DNA of 6,779 bases from Nitriliruptoraceae bacterium (GCA_007120565.1 SKNK01000065.1:1-6779); one strand, 5' to 3'. Shown: positions 1 through 5,784, counted from the first letter of the stretch. Made by a program: numbers and translations. The notes: generated from the sequence alone by a model not told the origin.

Positions 1-224
1 AGCTCCTCCTCGACGACTCGGTCTAGTTGCTCGGCGAAGAGCGCGTCGGCGCGATCTGGGGACGGCAGCTCCACCCGTCCGATCGTGGTGACGGTGCTCG
101 ACGGGTACTCCCAGGCCCACAGCGCCCGCAGCGTGTAGTCGAAGCCCTGGCTGATCGCGGCGCCCAACCGCAGAGCTGCGCGGGAGTCCGCCGACCCATC
201 GATGCCGACCAGTACGGTTGCCAT
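1..224 (-). CDS. Universal stress protein (UspA family), N-terminal part
   Basis: Only the first 74 codons are present; the gene continues beyond the left edge. It starts with ATG at 224-222 on the minus strand. The N-terminus MATVLVGIDGSADSRAAL is the typical first beta strand and following helix of the Usp fold, with the conserved Asp (D9) that in ATP-binding family members contacts the adenine nucleotide. The later LRALWAWEYPSS segment fits the second strand. UspA-family proteins are cytoplasmic stress proteins, often induced under hypoxia or starvation in actinobacteria. The start is supported by the motif lying directly at the N-terminus; the ribosome binding site is weak (a GGAC upstream). 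The gene diverges from the DUF983 gene. The ATP-binding glycine motif of the C-terminal half lies outside the window, so ATP binding cannot be judged. Confidence 0.88.
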   Translation of the reverse strand, partial: MATVLVGIDGSADSRAALRLGAAISQGFDYTLRALWAWEYPSSTVTTIGRVELPSPDRADALFAEQLDRVVEEE

Positions 225-421
225 AGTGGGTCCGTCCGCTCGGGTGCCCCGAGCATGCGGGCTTGGCTACCACCGGGCCAGAGCCTGAGGTCCTTTCCCC
301 GTCGGTCGATCCCGTCGTGGCCGTGCACCGACGGTGGAGTCTGCCGTGGCCGCGCCGTGGATCGGCACGATCGGCACCGCGTACCTTGGGTCAACCGTCG
401 ACCCTCGTTGCCGAGGTTGCC
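225..421. other. Divergent intergenic region between usp and DUF983 genes
   Basis: This 197-bp stretch separates two divergent genes and should hold both promoters, but I see no convincing -35/-10 pair in it. It contains a short GC hairpin at 239-253 (6-bp stem, 3-nt loop) that would lie in the usp leader, and a perfect 9-bp tandem duplication GATCGGCAC at 360-377. A longer reading frame open from about 263 runs into the DUF983 gene but has no family-like content. Confidence 0.5.
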
Positions 422-823
422 ATGAGCCATCCACCGTCCGGATCTCGCGCTGCCGCCCTGGGGCGCGGCCTCCGCGGTGCCTGTCCCCACTGTGGGAGCC
501 GTGGCGTGTTCGCCGGGATCGCTGAACTGAAGGACGCGTGCCCGACCTGCGGGTTCTCGTTCGTGCGCGAGGAGGGGTACTGGGTCGGCGCGATGACCGT
601 GATCATGGCGCTGATCCTGATCGTGTTCGGGACCTGGTTCGTCGGGGGGATGCTGCTCACCTGGCCGGACGTCCCGTGGACCGTGCTGATGATCGGCGGC
701 CTCGTCCTCAACGGCCTCATACCGATCCTGCTGTACGGCTGGTCGAAGACGATCTGGGTCGGGCTCGACCTGGCCTTCAACCCGGCCCGGGCCGAGGAGT
801 TCCGCGACGGCCCGCCGCGGTAG
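422..823 (+). CDS. DUF983 family zinc-ribbon membrane protein
   Basis: A 133-residue protein. Residues 21-24 (CPHC) and 40-43 (CPTC) form a CxxC-x15-CxxC zinc ribbon, followed by two hydrophobic helices at about 57-78 and 85-106 and a short charged tail. This layout is that of DUF983 proteins, whose biochemical function is not established. In alphaproteobacteria DUF983 genes sit inside cytochrome c oxidase operons near assembly factors, so a role in oxidase biogenesis is a reasonable inference, and a heme A synthase gene lies 1.8 kb downstream here. The ATG at 422 is chosen because GAGG at 413-416 sits 5 nt upstream and because the family's conserved part begins shortly after it; the frame is open further upstream but that part reads as non-coding. 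The gene appears monocistronic. Confidence 0.85.
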   Translation: MSHPPSGSRAAALGRGLRGACPHCGSRGVFAGIAELKDACPTCGFSFVREEGYWVGAMTVIMALILIVFGTWFVGGMLLTWPDVPWTVLMIGGLVLNGLIPILLYGWSKTIWVGLDLAFNPARAEEFRDGPPR

Positions 824-850
824 GGCGATCGGGGGTTGGCGGTGGTGGGT

Positions 851-927
851 GGGGGAGGTGCTGAGGGCACGTGCTCGGGGGAGGTGCTCAGGGACGTGCT
901 CGGGGGACGTGGCCGCGGGACGTGGCC
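851..927. repeat. Six-copy ~13-bp tandem repeat between convergent genes
   Basis: Six head-to-tail units of 13, 13, 13, 12, 13 and 13 bp start at 851, 864, 877, 890, 902 and 915. The approximate consensus is GGGGGACGTGCTC. Units 1 and 3 are nearly identical, as are 2 and 4, and 5 and 6, so a 25-26 bp higher-order period is also visible. The array fills most of the gap between the stops of the DUF983 and cupin genes. It has no clear terminator hairpin or T-tract. Confidence 0.75.
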
Positions 928-930
928 GGG

Positions 931-1419
931 TCAGTCCAGTGGGGCCGGGGGCGGACCGAGGATCTCGACCTGGAACCGTGCACAGATCTCGGCGACCTTC
1001 GCCGGGTCGATCTCGACCGGCTCGGGTAGTCCCGCGTCGTCCAAGCGAGCTCCGAGGGCTGCGACCATGTCCTCGAACTGAGCCGGGGCGCTGATCTGCA
1101 GGAAGCGAGTAGCGTTCTCGCCGACGGCCTGGAACTGGTGCGCGAGGCCCTTCGGCAGCCACACCGTTCCGCCGGGACCGAGCGTCTGCTCCTGACCGTC
1201 ACAGGACACCCACAGCGCACCTTCGGTGACGTGGAAGAGCTCATCCTCGATGTCGTGGCGATGCAGCGGGGGCCCGAACCCGCGGGGAGCGAGCACCTCG
1301 ATCACCGTCATGGCCCCACCGGTCTCGGCACCCGCGACCTTCACGGTGGCACGGGAGCCGAGCAGGTCGAAGTGGTCGCCCTCGTCACGGGCGAAGATGC
1401 GTGGCGTGTGGGCGGACAT
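931..1419 (-). CDS. Cupin domain-containing protein
   Basis: A 162-residue single-domain cupin. Cupin motif 1 is clear at about residues 47-67, with H53, H55 and E60 (HRHDIEDE), and motif 2 at about 84-98 (PKGLAH, H94). Together these give the usual 3-His/1-Glu metal site; the motif 2 Asn position is Ala. The C-terminal 50 residues are helical and resemble small cupins found across actinobacteria. Members include dioxygenases, isomerases and non-catalytic small-molecule binders, so no substrate can be assigned. ATG at 1419-1417 is chosen because GGAGGT (1431-1426) sits 6 nt upstream; the frame stays open further upstream but overlaps the promoter region of the divergent Rrf2 gene. I see no clear promoter for this gene. 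Confidence 0.85.
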   Translation of the reverse strand: MSAHTPRIFARDEGDHFDLLGSRATVKVAGAETGGAMTVIEVLAPRGFGPPLHRHDIEDELFHVTEGALWVSCDGQEQTLGPGGTVWLPKGLAHQFQAVGENATRFLQISAPAQFEDMVAALGARLDDAGLPEPVEIDPAKVAEICARFQVEILGPPPAPLD

Positions 1420-1511
1420 GTCGGGACCTCCGGTGGGGTAGTCCGACGCTACGTCGAGCCCCTGGGCCGGACCATCCCGCAGGTGGGGGGTCTCGGGTGC
1501 GTGCCTCGTCC

Positions 1512-1547
1512 TCGTGCAACTAAACGTTGACCAGTACACTGAACGTC
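1512..1547 (+). promoter_or_regulatory. Promoter and putative operator of the Rrf2 regulator gene
   Basis: A -10-like TACACT lies at 1535-1540, which places transcription start at or next to the ATG at 1548; no Shine-Dalgarno sequence precedes that ATG, so the mRNA is probably leaderless. The -35 is weak. ACTAAACGTT at 1519-1528 is the reverse complement of AACGTTTAGT, found again upstream of the SufR-like gene. An imperfect inverted repeat, ACGTTGA (1524-1530) and TGAACGT (1540-1546), 6 of 7 pairs with a 9-bp spacer, covers the -10, a position suited to autorepression. The function is inferred from position only. Confidence 0.5.
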
Positions 1548-2036
1548 ATGAGACTCGAACTGGGCCGACGGGCCGACTACGCCATCCGCGCCGCGGTCGA
1601 CCTTGCGCGCCATGCCGCCGACGGCGGGCGGCGCAAGGCACGCGACATCGCCGAGGCGATGGAGATCCCCTCGAGCTATGTGCCGCAGATCCTGGCCGAA
1701 CTGGTGCGAGCGGGGCTCGTCAGCTCCGAAGCCGGCCGCAGCGGTGGGTACGTCCTCGCGCGTCCGCCCGACCAGATCAGCCTGCTCGACGTCGTGCAGT
1801 CGGTGGACGGCGAGATGGTCTCGACGGTCTGCGTGTTGCGTGGTGGACCGTGCCGTTGGGATGACATGTGCGCGGTGCACGTCCCGTGGGCGAGGGCGCA
1901 GCAAGCCATGCTCGTCTCGCTCGGAGAGACCAGCCTGGGGGACCTCGTCGAGATCGACGCCGCCCTCGAAGGCGGCACCTACGAGGTTCCTGACGACGTG
2001 GCCCGCCCCCTCCACGGCCCAACCACGGCTGCCTGA
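1548..2036 (+). CDS. Rrf2-family transcriptional regulator, likely Fe-S (NsrR/IscR-like)
   Basis: A 162-residue protein of typical Rrf2 length. It has an N-terminal winged helix-turn-helix (about residues 6-75, recognition region near 41-53, wing at RSGGYVLARP) and a dimerisation helix at about 111-125. Three cysteines, C95, C102 and C108 (spacing C-x6-C-x5-C), lie where NsrR and IscR bind a [4Fe-4S] or [2Fe-2S] cluster. D10 in RADYAIR aligns by position with the Asp used as a fourth cluster ligand in Streptomyces NsrR. These features suggest a DNA-binding sensor of nitric oxide, redox state or Fe-S status. A NO-sensing role is inferred from the nearby NarK and cupredoxin genes; iron-sulphur biogenesis control (IscR-like) is the alternative. 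The gene is probably leaderless and autoregulated, and converges on the cupredoxin gene. Confidence 0.88.
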   Translation: MRLELGRRADYAIRAAVDLARHAADGGRRKARDIAEAMEIPSSYVPQILAELVRAGLVSSEAGRSGGYVLARPPDQISLLDVVQSVDGEMVSTVCVLRGGPCRWDDMCAVHVPWARAQQAMLVSLGETSLGDLVEIDAALEGGTYEVPDDVARPLHGPTTAA

Positions 2037-2065
2037 CCCGGCAGCGTCGAGCGCTGGGTACCGGG
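2037..2065 (+). terminator. Weak hairpin after the Rrf2 gene
   Basis: CAGCG (2042-2046) pairs with CGCTG (2052-2056), and the flanking CCCGG (2037-2041) can pair with CCGGG (2061-2065) across a 4-nt bulge. It starts directly after the stop codon. There is no T-tract, so it is at best a weak terminator. Confidence 0.3.
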
Positions 2066-2100
2066 ACCGCGGCGTCGAACGTCGGTGCCGGGTGCTCGTT

Positions 2101-2122
2101 GACGGCTGGGGGGTCAGCCGTC
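2101..2122. terminator. GC-rich hairpin between convergent Rrf2 and cupredoxin genes
   Basis: GACGGCTG (2101-2108) pairs perfectly with CAGCCGTC (2115-2122) around a 6-nt loop. The right arm overlaps the last codons of the minus-strand cupredoxin gene. Its position in a convergent gap suits a bidirectional terminator, but no T-tract follows on either strand. Confidence 0.4.
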
Positions 2123-2476
2123 GACCACGACGATCTGGAGCTCCATACCTGCATCGCGGTGGCCGGGGATCGAACACCAGGCAACGGTCGAGGTGGAGAA
2201 GGGGCCGAAGTCGAAGGTCGCGGCGCTCCCCGGATCGACGTCCCCGGACTCCCATCCGTCGTCGAGCACCAGGTCGTGCACGATGCCGCCTTCGTTCCTC
2301 AGGTGCAGGGTGAGCGTCTCTCCAGCGGGCACCTCGATCCGGTCGGGCTCGAAGTAGATGTCCTCGGCGATGACCTGGACATCGACATCATCTGGCACCG
2401 CCGCGTCCAGGGGTGCGGCGACGCAGCCCGCGGCGAGCACTGCGGCCACGGCCATGACCGTCCTGACCTGACGCAT
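2114..2476 (-). CDS. Cupredoxin-domain lipoprotein (type 1 copper)
   Basis: A 120-residue secreted protein. Residues 1-18 form a lipoprotein signal peptide ending in the lipobox LAAGC, so C18 should be lipidated and the protein anchored on the outer face of the membrane. A single cupredoxin domain follows (about 32-119) with a complete type 1 copper ligand set: H67 (IVHDL), C101, H106 and M111 in CSIPGHRDAGM. Such proteins shuttle electrons between membrane complexes and periplasmic-side reductases. Given the nearby NarK transporter, donation to a copper nitrite reductase or to a terminal oxidase is plausible but inferred. GGAGG lies 10 nt before the ATG at 2476-2474. The gene diverges from ctaA and shares a 115-bp promoter region with it. 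Confidence 0.87.
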   Translation of the reverse strand: MRQVRTVMAVAAVLAAGCVAAPLDAAVPDDVDVQVIAEDIYFEPDRIEVPAGETLTLHLRNEGGIVHDLVLDDGWESGDVDPGSAATFDFGPFSTSTVAWCSIPGHRDAGMELQIVVVDG

Positions 2477-2516
2477 CGTCGCTGGTCCTCCCGGTCCGTC
2501 CGTGAGATCGACATGT

Positions 2517-2555
2517 AGTCTAGTGCAGAACGTTAAGTGCGTAACTGACTATAGT
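2517..2555. promoter_or_regulatory. Divergent promoter/operator between cupredoxin gene and ctaA
   Basis: On the plus strand TATAGT (2550-2555) is a good -10, about 37 nt before the ctaA ATG. On the minus strand TAGACT (2522-2517) can serve the cupredoxin gene, with a poor -35 at 2544-2539. AACGTTAAGT at 2529-2538, a one-base variant of the 10-mer seen before both regulator genes, sits at the -35 position for ctaA and in the spacer for the cupredoxin gene. AGTGCnnAAC also occurs twice in tandem with a 14-bp period (from 2522 and 2536). One bound regulator could therefore control both directions. Confidence 0.5.
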
Positions 2556-2591
2556 TGGTTCCCGTGAGGGCGAGCACAGGGAGAGCGCCGG

Positions 2592-3620
2592 ATGACGCGT
2601 ACCAGTAGCGACGAGCGGGCCAGGTCCGGCGGTTCGACCCGACCGGCGGATCCCCGACGGGGGATCCGCCGCCTCGCGCTCACGAGCACGGGCGCCACGC
2701 TGCTGCTGATCGCCATGGGCGGCGCGGTGCGCGCCACCGACTCCGGCCTGGCCTGTCCAGACTGGCCGGCGTGCTACGGCAAGTGGATCCCTCCGGCCGA
2801 TGTGAACATGTGGTTCGAGCACAGCCACCGGTTGTGGGCGGGCGTCGTCGGCTTGCTGATCCTGTGGCTGACGGTGCTGGCCTTCGCTCGGCACCGTGAC
2901 GACCCGCGCCTGTGGCGCATCGGTGCGCTGGCGTGCGTGCTCGTCCTTATCCAGGCCGGGCTCGGAGCGGCGGTGGTGCTGTTGCACCTGCGGGCCGGGT
3001 TGGTGACCTCACACCTGGCGATGTCCTGGATCATCGTGGCCTGCCTGGTCGTGATGGTGGCCCTCGCGCGCCGTCCCGCGGTGGACCCTCCGGGGGATGG
3101 TCCGACCCGCCAGCTCGAGCGGACCGTGGGACGCTGGTCGGCGATCGTCGCGGTCGCCGTACTCGCGCAGGGATCCTTGGGCAGCCAGGCGACGGGTCGC
3201 GGTGCCGCGTACGTCTACAACGCCGTGCCGTTCTGGCTGGCGGACCAGCCCTGGACCGGCCATATCCGCGAGGTGTTGCACCTCACCCACCGGTTCGGCG
3301 GCTACCTCGTCGCCGCTGCGGTGATCTGGCTCGCCGTCTTCGCGATCCGACGTTGGCGCTCGACACCAGGGACGCCGAGGTGGATCGCGATCGTGCCGGC
3401 GACCGCGGTGGCGTTGGTCGTCGTCCAGGTGGGGCTCGGGGTATCGAACGTGCTCACCAGGGCCGAGGTGTGGAGCGCCATCGGGCACCTGACCGTCGCC
3501 AGTTGGCTCTGGACCGCGGTGGTGGCTGGCGCTGCCCGCGGACTCACGCAACCAGCGCCCCGGAGCCAGGACCCCGTGGACGGGCCGGCCCCCGCCGAGG
3601 ACGTCGTCGTCTCGCGTTGA
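2592..3620 (+). CDS. ctaA: Heme A synthase (CtaA/COX15 family)
   Basis: A 342-residue membrane protein, about 8 helices (near 26-46, 75-97, 106-130, 139-160, 181-200, 228-250, 263-285, 295-315) arranged as two similar halves. All four candidate heme ligands are present: H79 in EHSHR, H141, H233 in HLTHRFGG, and H299; E76 is the family glutamate three residues before H79. C55 and C61 in CPDWPAC form the redox cysteine pair of the first external loop; the matching loop of the second half has no cysteines. CtaA oxidises the methyl group of heme O to give heme A for aa3-type oxidases. The protein is somewhat longer than Bacillus CtaA because of a ~22-residue basic N-terminal extension and a polar tail. 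ATG at 2592 has an AGGGAGA ribosome binding site about 7 nt upstream. It is likely cotranscribed with the transporter 71 bp downstream. Confidence 0.9.
   Translation: MTRTSSDERARSGGSTRPADPRRGIRRLALTSTGATLLLIAMGGAVRATDSGLACPDWPACYGKWIPPADVNMWFEHSHRLWAGVVGLLILWLTVLAFARHRDDPRLWRIGALACVLVLIQAGLGAAVVLLHLRAGLVTSHLAMSWIIVACLVVMVALARRPAVDPPGDGPTRQLERTVGRWSAIVAVAVLAQGSLGSQATGRGAAYVYNAVPFWLADQPWTGHIREVLHLTHRFGGYLVAAAVIWLAVFAIRRWRSTPGTPRWIAIVPATAVALVVVQVGLGVSNVLTRAEVWSAIGHLTVASWLWTAVVAGAARGLTQPAPRSQDPVDGPAPAEDVVVSR
2644..2671. other. Perfect 12-bp hairpin inside the 5' end of ctaA
   Basis: CGGCGGATCCCC (2644-2655) is followed by the loop GACG (2656-2659) and the exact complement GGGGATCCGCCG (2660-2671). 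It lies at codons 18-27, in the basic extension before the first membrane helix, about 52 nt after the start codon. In the mRNA it would be a very stable structure close to the translation initiation region. It has no T-tract, so simple termination is unlikely; effects on early elongation or RNA stability are possible. It may simply reflect GC-rich coding of Pro-Arg-Arg-Gly-Ile-Arg-Arg. Confidence 0.6.
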
Positions 3621-3691
3621 GCCGTACGCTCGCCCTTGACGAAGCCTGGAAGAGCCGCCCGCCTGGGCTCACCACCGACGAGTGAGGGGCC

Positions 3692-4927
3692 GTGGCCGGA
3701 GACGGTGGACGAGATGTGCAGGGAGCCGCCCCTGAGCGAGGGGCGTGGCGTGCACTGATCGTCGCCACCTTCGCCTATACGACGACCTTCTGGGCATGGG
3801 GTCTGCTGTCTCCTCTCGCGCCGGACTACCGGGTTCTGCTGGAGTTGGCGCCGTTGCAGGTCTCGCTGCTGGTCGCGGTCCCGGTGATCCTGGGTTCGAT
3901 CGCCCGGATCCCTCTCGGTGCGGTGACCGACCGCTACGGCGGACGCCTGGTCTTCAGCCTGCTCTGCCTCGTGGTGATCCCGCCGCTGCTGCTGCTCGCC
4001 GCCTTCGAGGCCTACCCAACGTTGCTCCTCGGCGCACTACTGCTGGGGGTGTCGGGCGCTTCGTTCGCGGTCGGGGTCCCCTTCGTCAACGCCTGGTTCC
4101 CGCCCGAGCGGCGCGGAACGGCGCTGGGCATCTACGGACTGGGCGGCGTCGGCACGGGGATCGCTGCGTTCACGACCCAGCCCTTCGCCGGTGTCACCTC
4201 CCGAACCGGCGTGTTCCTCCTGGTCGCTGCGGTCATGTTCCTCACGGCCGCCGTGACGTGGACGTTGGGTCGCGACGCGCGCGGGTGGGAACCGCAGCTC
4301 GCGCCGGTCCGTGAACGGCTCCGCAAGGCGCTGAGCCTGCGCCTGACCCTCGACCTTGCGGGTCTGTACGCCATCACCTTCGGTGGGTTCGTCGCCTTCG
4401 GTGTCTACCTGCCGACCTACCTGCAGGTGACCTACGGACTGGAGGTGGGTGACGCTGCGGCTCGGACGGGTGGCTTCATCCTGCTCGCCACACTCGCGCG
4501 TCCCGTCGGCGGGATGCTGGCCGATCGCTTCGGGGGGCCGCAGGTCTTGGTGTGGGGACTCGGGCTCGTCGGGTTCGGGGCGTTCGCCCTCGCCTTCGAG
4601 TTCCCGCTCACCGCCGCGACGGCGGCGTTCCTCGTGGTGGCGGCTGCGCTCGGGACCGGTAACGGTGCCGTGTTCGCTCTGGTGGGGCGGCGCTCACCGC
4701 AGACCTCGGTCGGAGCCGTGACCGGGTTCGTCGGGGCGGCCGGCGGGCTCGGAGGGTTCCTGCCCCCGTTGGTGATGGGTGCGGCGTTCCAGGTCACCGG
4801 GTCGTACGCGATCGGCCTGATGCTGCTGTCCATCGTCGCCTTCGCGGGGCTGATCTACACCGCTTGGCGGTTCATCGCGGAGGACCGCCGCGCGGCTCGG
4901 CAAGCCTCCATGCACTCCAACGGGTGA
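3692..4927 (+). CDS. narK: NarK-type nitrate/nitrite transporter (MFS)
   Basis: A 411-residue major facilitator protein with 12 predicted membrane helices. Two glycine-rich signature regions of the nitrate/nitrite porter family are recognisable: residues 121-155, including FVNAWFPPERRGTALG, and 321-356, including GTGNGAVF and TGFVGAAGGLGGF. R72 (SIARIP) and R270 (LARPVGG) occupy the positions of the two arginines that bind the anion in NarK. The MFS motif DRYGGR follows helix 2. It should import nitrate or exchange nitrate for nitrite; the direction and substrate cannot be read from sequence. The start is uncertain: GTG at 3692 has a GAGGGG only 2 nt upstream, while GTG at 3716 would remove eight residues. 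The gene follows ctaA by 71 bp on the same strand with no strong promoter between, so an operon is likely. A hairpin follows the stop. Confidence 0.88.
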   Translation: MAGDGGRDVQGAAPERGAWRALIVATFAYTTTFWAWGLLSPLAPDYRVLLELAPLQVSLLVAVPVILGSIARIPLGAVTDRYGGRLVFSLLCLVVIPPLLLLAAFEAYPTLLLGALLLGVSGASFAVGVPFVNAWFPPERRGTALGIYGLGGVGTGIAAFTTQPFAGVTSRTGVFLLVAAVMFLTAAVTWTLGRDARGWEPQLAPVRERLRKALSLRLTLDLAGLYAITFGGFVAFGVYLPTYLQVTYGLEVGDAAARTGGFILLATLARPVGGMLADRFGGPQVLVWGLGLVGFGAFALAFEFPLTAATAAFLVVAAALGTGNGAVFALVGRRSPQTSVGAVTGFVGAAGGLGGFLPPLVMGAAFQVTGSYAIGLMLLSIVAFAGLIYTAWRFIAEDRRAARQASMHSNG

Positions 4928-4959
4928 CGGAGCCGGGCTCGCATGTGGGCCAGGCTCCG
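4928..4959 (+). terminator. Hairpin terminator candidate after narK
   Basis: CGGAGCC (4928-4934) pairs perfectly with GGCTCCG (4953-4959), starting directly after the narK stop codon. Inside it GGC (4936-4938) can add three pairs with GCC (4949-4951). There is no T-tract. Its position at the end of the ctaA-narK unit and ahead of a separate promoter supports a terminator role. Confidence 0.45.
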
Positions 4960-5013
4960 AGCGTCCCACCTCGACGTCGCGGATGCGGGTCCGATCCGCT
5001 CATCCACCCCACC

Positions 5014-5051
5014 TTGACGATAAACCATAAGTACGATAGAAAACGTTTAGT
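5014..5051 (+). promoter_or_regulatory. Promoter and putative operator of the SufR-like regulator operon
   Basis: An AT-rich island in GC-rich surroundings. TTGACG at 5014-5019 is a good -35; 17 bp later TAGAAA (5037-5042) is a modest -10. AACGTTTAGT at 5042-5051 then overlaps the expected transcription start, a position typical for a repressor site; it contains the perfect palindrome AAACGTTT (5041-5048). CGATA occurs at 5018-5022 and 5034-5038, 16 bp apart. The leader to the GTG start would be about 54 nt. Autoregulation is inferred. Confidence 0.55.
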
Positions 5052-5103
5052 AACCTACGCGCAGTAGGGTGGTGTCGCACGCCGAACCCAACAGGAGGTT
5101 GAG

Positions 5104-5784
5104 GTGCCCGAAGCCTCCGTCATCCACCGGGCGCTCGCCAGCCCGACGCGCGAGCGCCTGCTGGACGTGTTGCGTGCGGCGGATGCGCCGATGTCCTCAC
5201 GGGAGCTCGGATCGGCTGTTGACCTGCACCCGAACACGGTGCGCAGCCACCTCGGCATCCTGGTCAACGCTCGGTTGGTCTCCTGTTCACGACGGGCGCC
5301 GTGCGGGCGTGGACGTCCTCAGCACGTGTACGCGGCGATCGACGAAGCGGGTGTCATCCCCCGGCGCCTCGATGAGCAGAGCTACGACCTGCTCGCCGCG
5401 GTACTCGCCGACCGCGTTCGGTTGGATCACCCCGACGCTGGGGTGGTGGTCGAGGAGACGGCCGCCCGTTCGATGGAGAGCCGTATCGGGAGTGATCCGC
5501 CACCCGCGACCGATGAGGAGGCGGTCGGGCGGTTGGTCGAGGAGCTCGCGGTCCTCGGTTTCGCGTCGCACACCCTGGGCAACGACGACGGATCCGTGTG
5601 TCTGGTTGCCGATCGTTGTCCGATCGCCGCGGTCGCCCGCACCTACCCCGACGTCGCCTGTTCCTTCCACCGTGGGGTCGTTCGGGGGCTGCTTGGCAAC
5701 CTCGGGGGACGGGTCGGGCTCGCCGGGTTCGAGGTCGACCCGGCAGGCGAGGTCTGCCGAGCCACCCTCCGGACCGCAGCATGA
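5104..5784 (+). CDS. SufR-like winged-helix regulator, probable Fe-S sensor
   Basis: A 226-residue protein. Residues 8-78 form an ArsR/SufR-type winged helix: recognition helix near LHPNTVRSHL (41-50) and wing CGRGRPQHVY (67-76). The C-terminal half has an effector domain with clustered ligands: C166, C172 (RCPIAAVARTYP), C186, H189 (CSFH) and C218. C172, C186 and C218 follow the approximate three-cysteine pattern that holds a [4Fe-4S] cluster in SufR of cyanobacteria and mycobacteria. SufR represses iron-sulphur assembly genes, but no suf genes are visible here. I infer a paralogue that senses redox state or nitric oxide and controls its neighbours. GTG at 5104 has an excellent AGGAGG at 5093-5098, 5 nt upstream. 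Its TGA overlaps the next ATG as ATGA, so the two genes are translationally coupled. Confidence 0.85.
   Translation: MPEASVIHRALASPTRERLLDVLRAADAPMSSRELGSAVDLHPNTVRSHLGILVNARLVSCSRRAPCGRGRPQHVYAAIDEAGVIPRRLDEQSYDLLAAVLADRVRLDHPDAGVVVEETAARSMESRIGSDPPPATDEEAVGRLVEELAVLGFASHTLGNDDGSVCLVADRCPIAAVARTYPDVACSFHRGVVRGLLGNLGGRVGLAGFEVDPAGEVCRATLRTAA

Noticed and set aside
263..421. N-terminal extension of the DUF983 protein from a TTG near 263
   Set aside because: The extra 53 residues have no family-like content, and the ATG at 422 has a well-placed GAGG.
851..927. CRISPR array
   Set aside because: Units are only ~13 bp with no spacers between them, so this is a simple tandem repeat.
23..1162. Long minus-strand open frame of 379 codons
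   Set aside because: It crosses the usp, DUF983 and part of the cupin genes in another frame, and its translation is Arg/Pro/Gly-rich low-complexity sequence typical of GC-rich shadow frames.
1449..2255. Long minus-strand open frame of 268 codons opposite the Rrf2 gene
   Set aside because: It is antisense to a clear Rrf2 gene and overlaps the cupredoxin end; the translation shows no domain and an Arg/His-biased composition.
2912..3685. Plus-strand open frame of 257 codons inside ctaA
   Set aside because: It is a shifted frame of ctaA, which has all heme ligands and membrane helices in its own frame.
4018..4023. Fourth AACGTT hexamer
   Set aside because: It lies within narK coding sequence and lacks the WAGT extension shared by the three intergenic copies.
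5014..5051. Fnr/Crp-type operator in the AT-rich island
   Set aside because: I looked for a TTGAT-N4-ATCAA or TGTGA-N6-TCACA arrangement, as expected for Fnr/Crp/DNR control of denitrification genes, and found none here or in the other two promoter regions.
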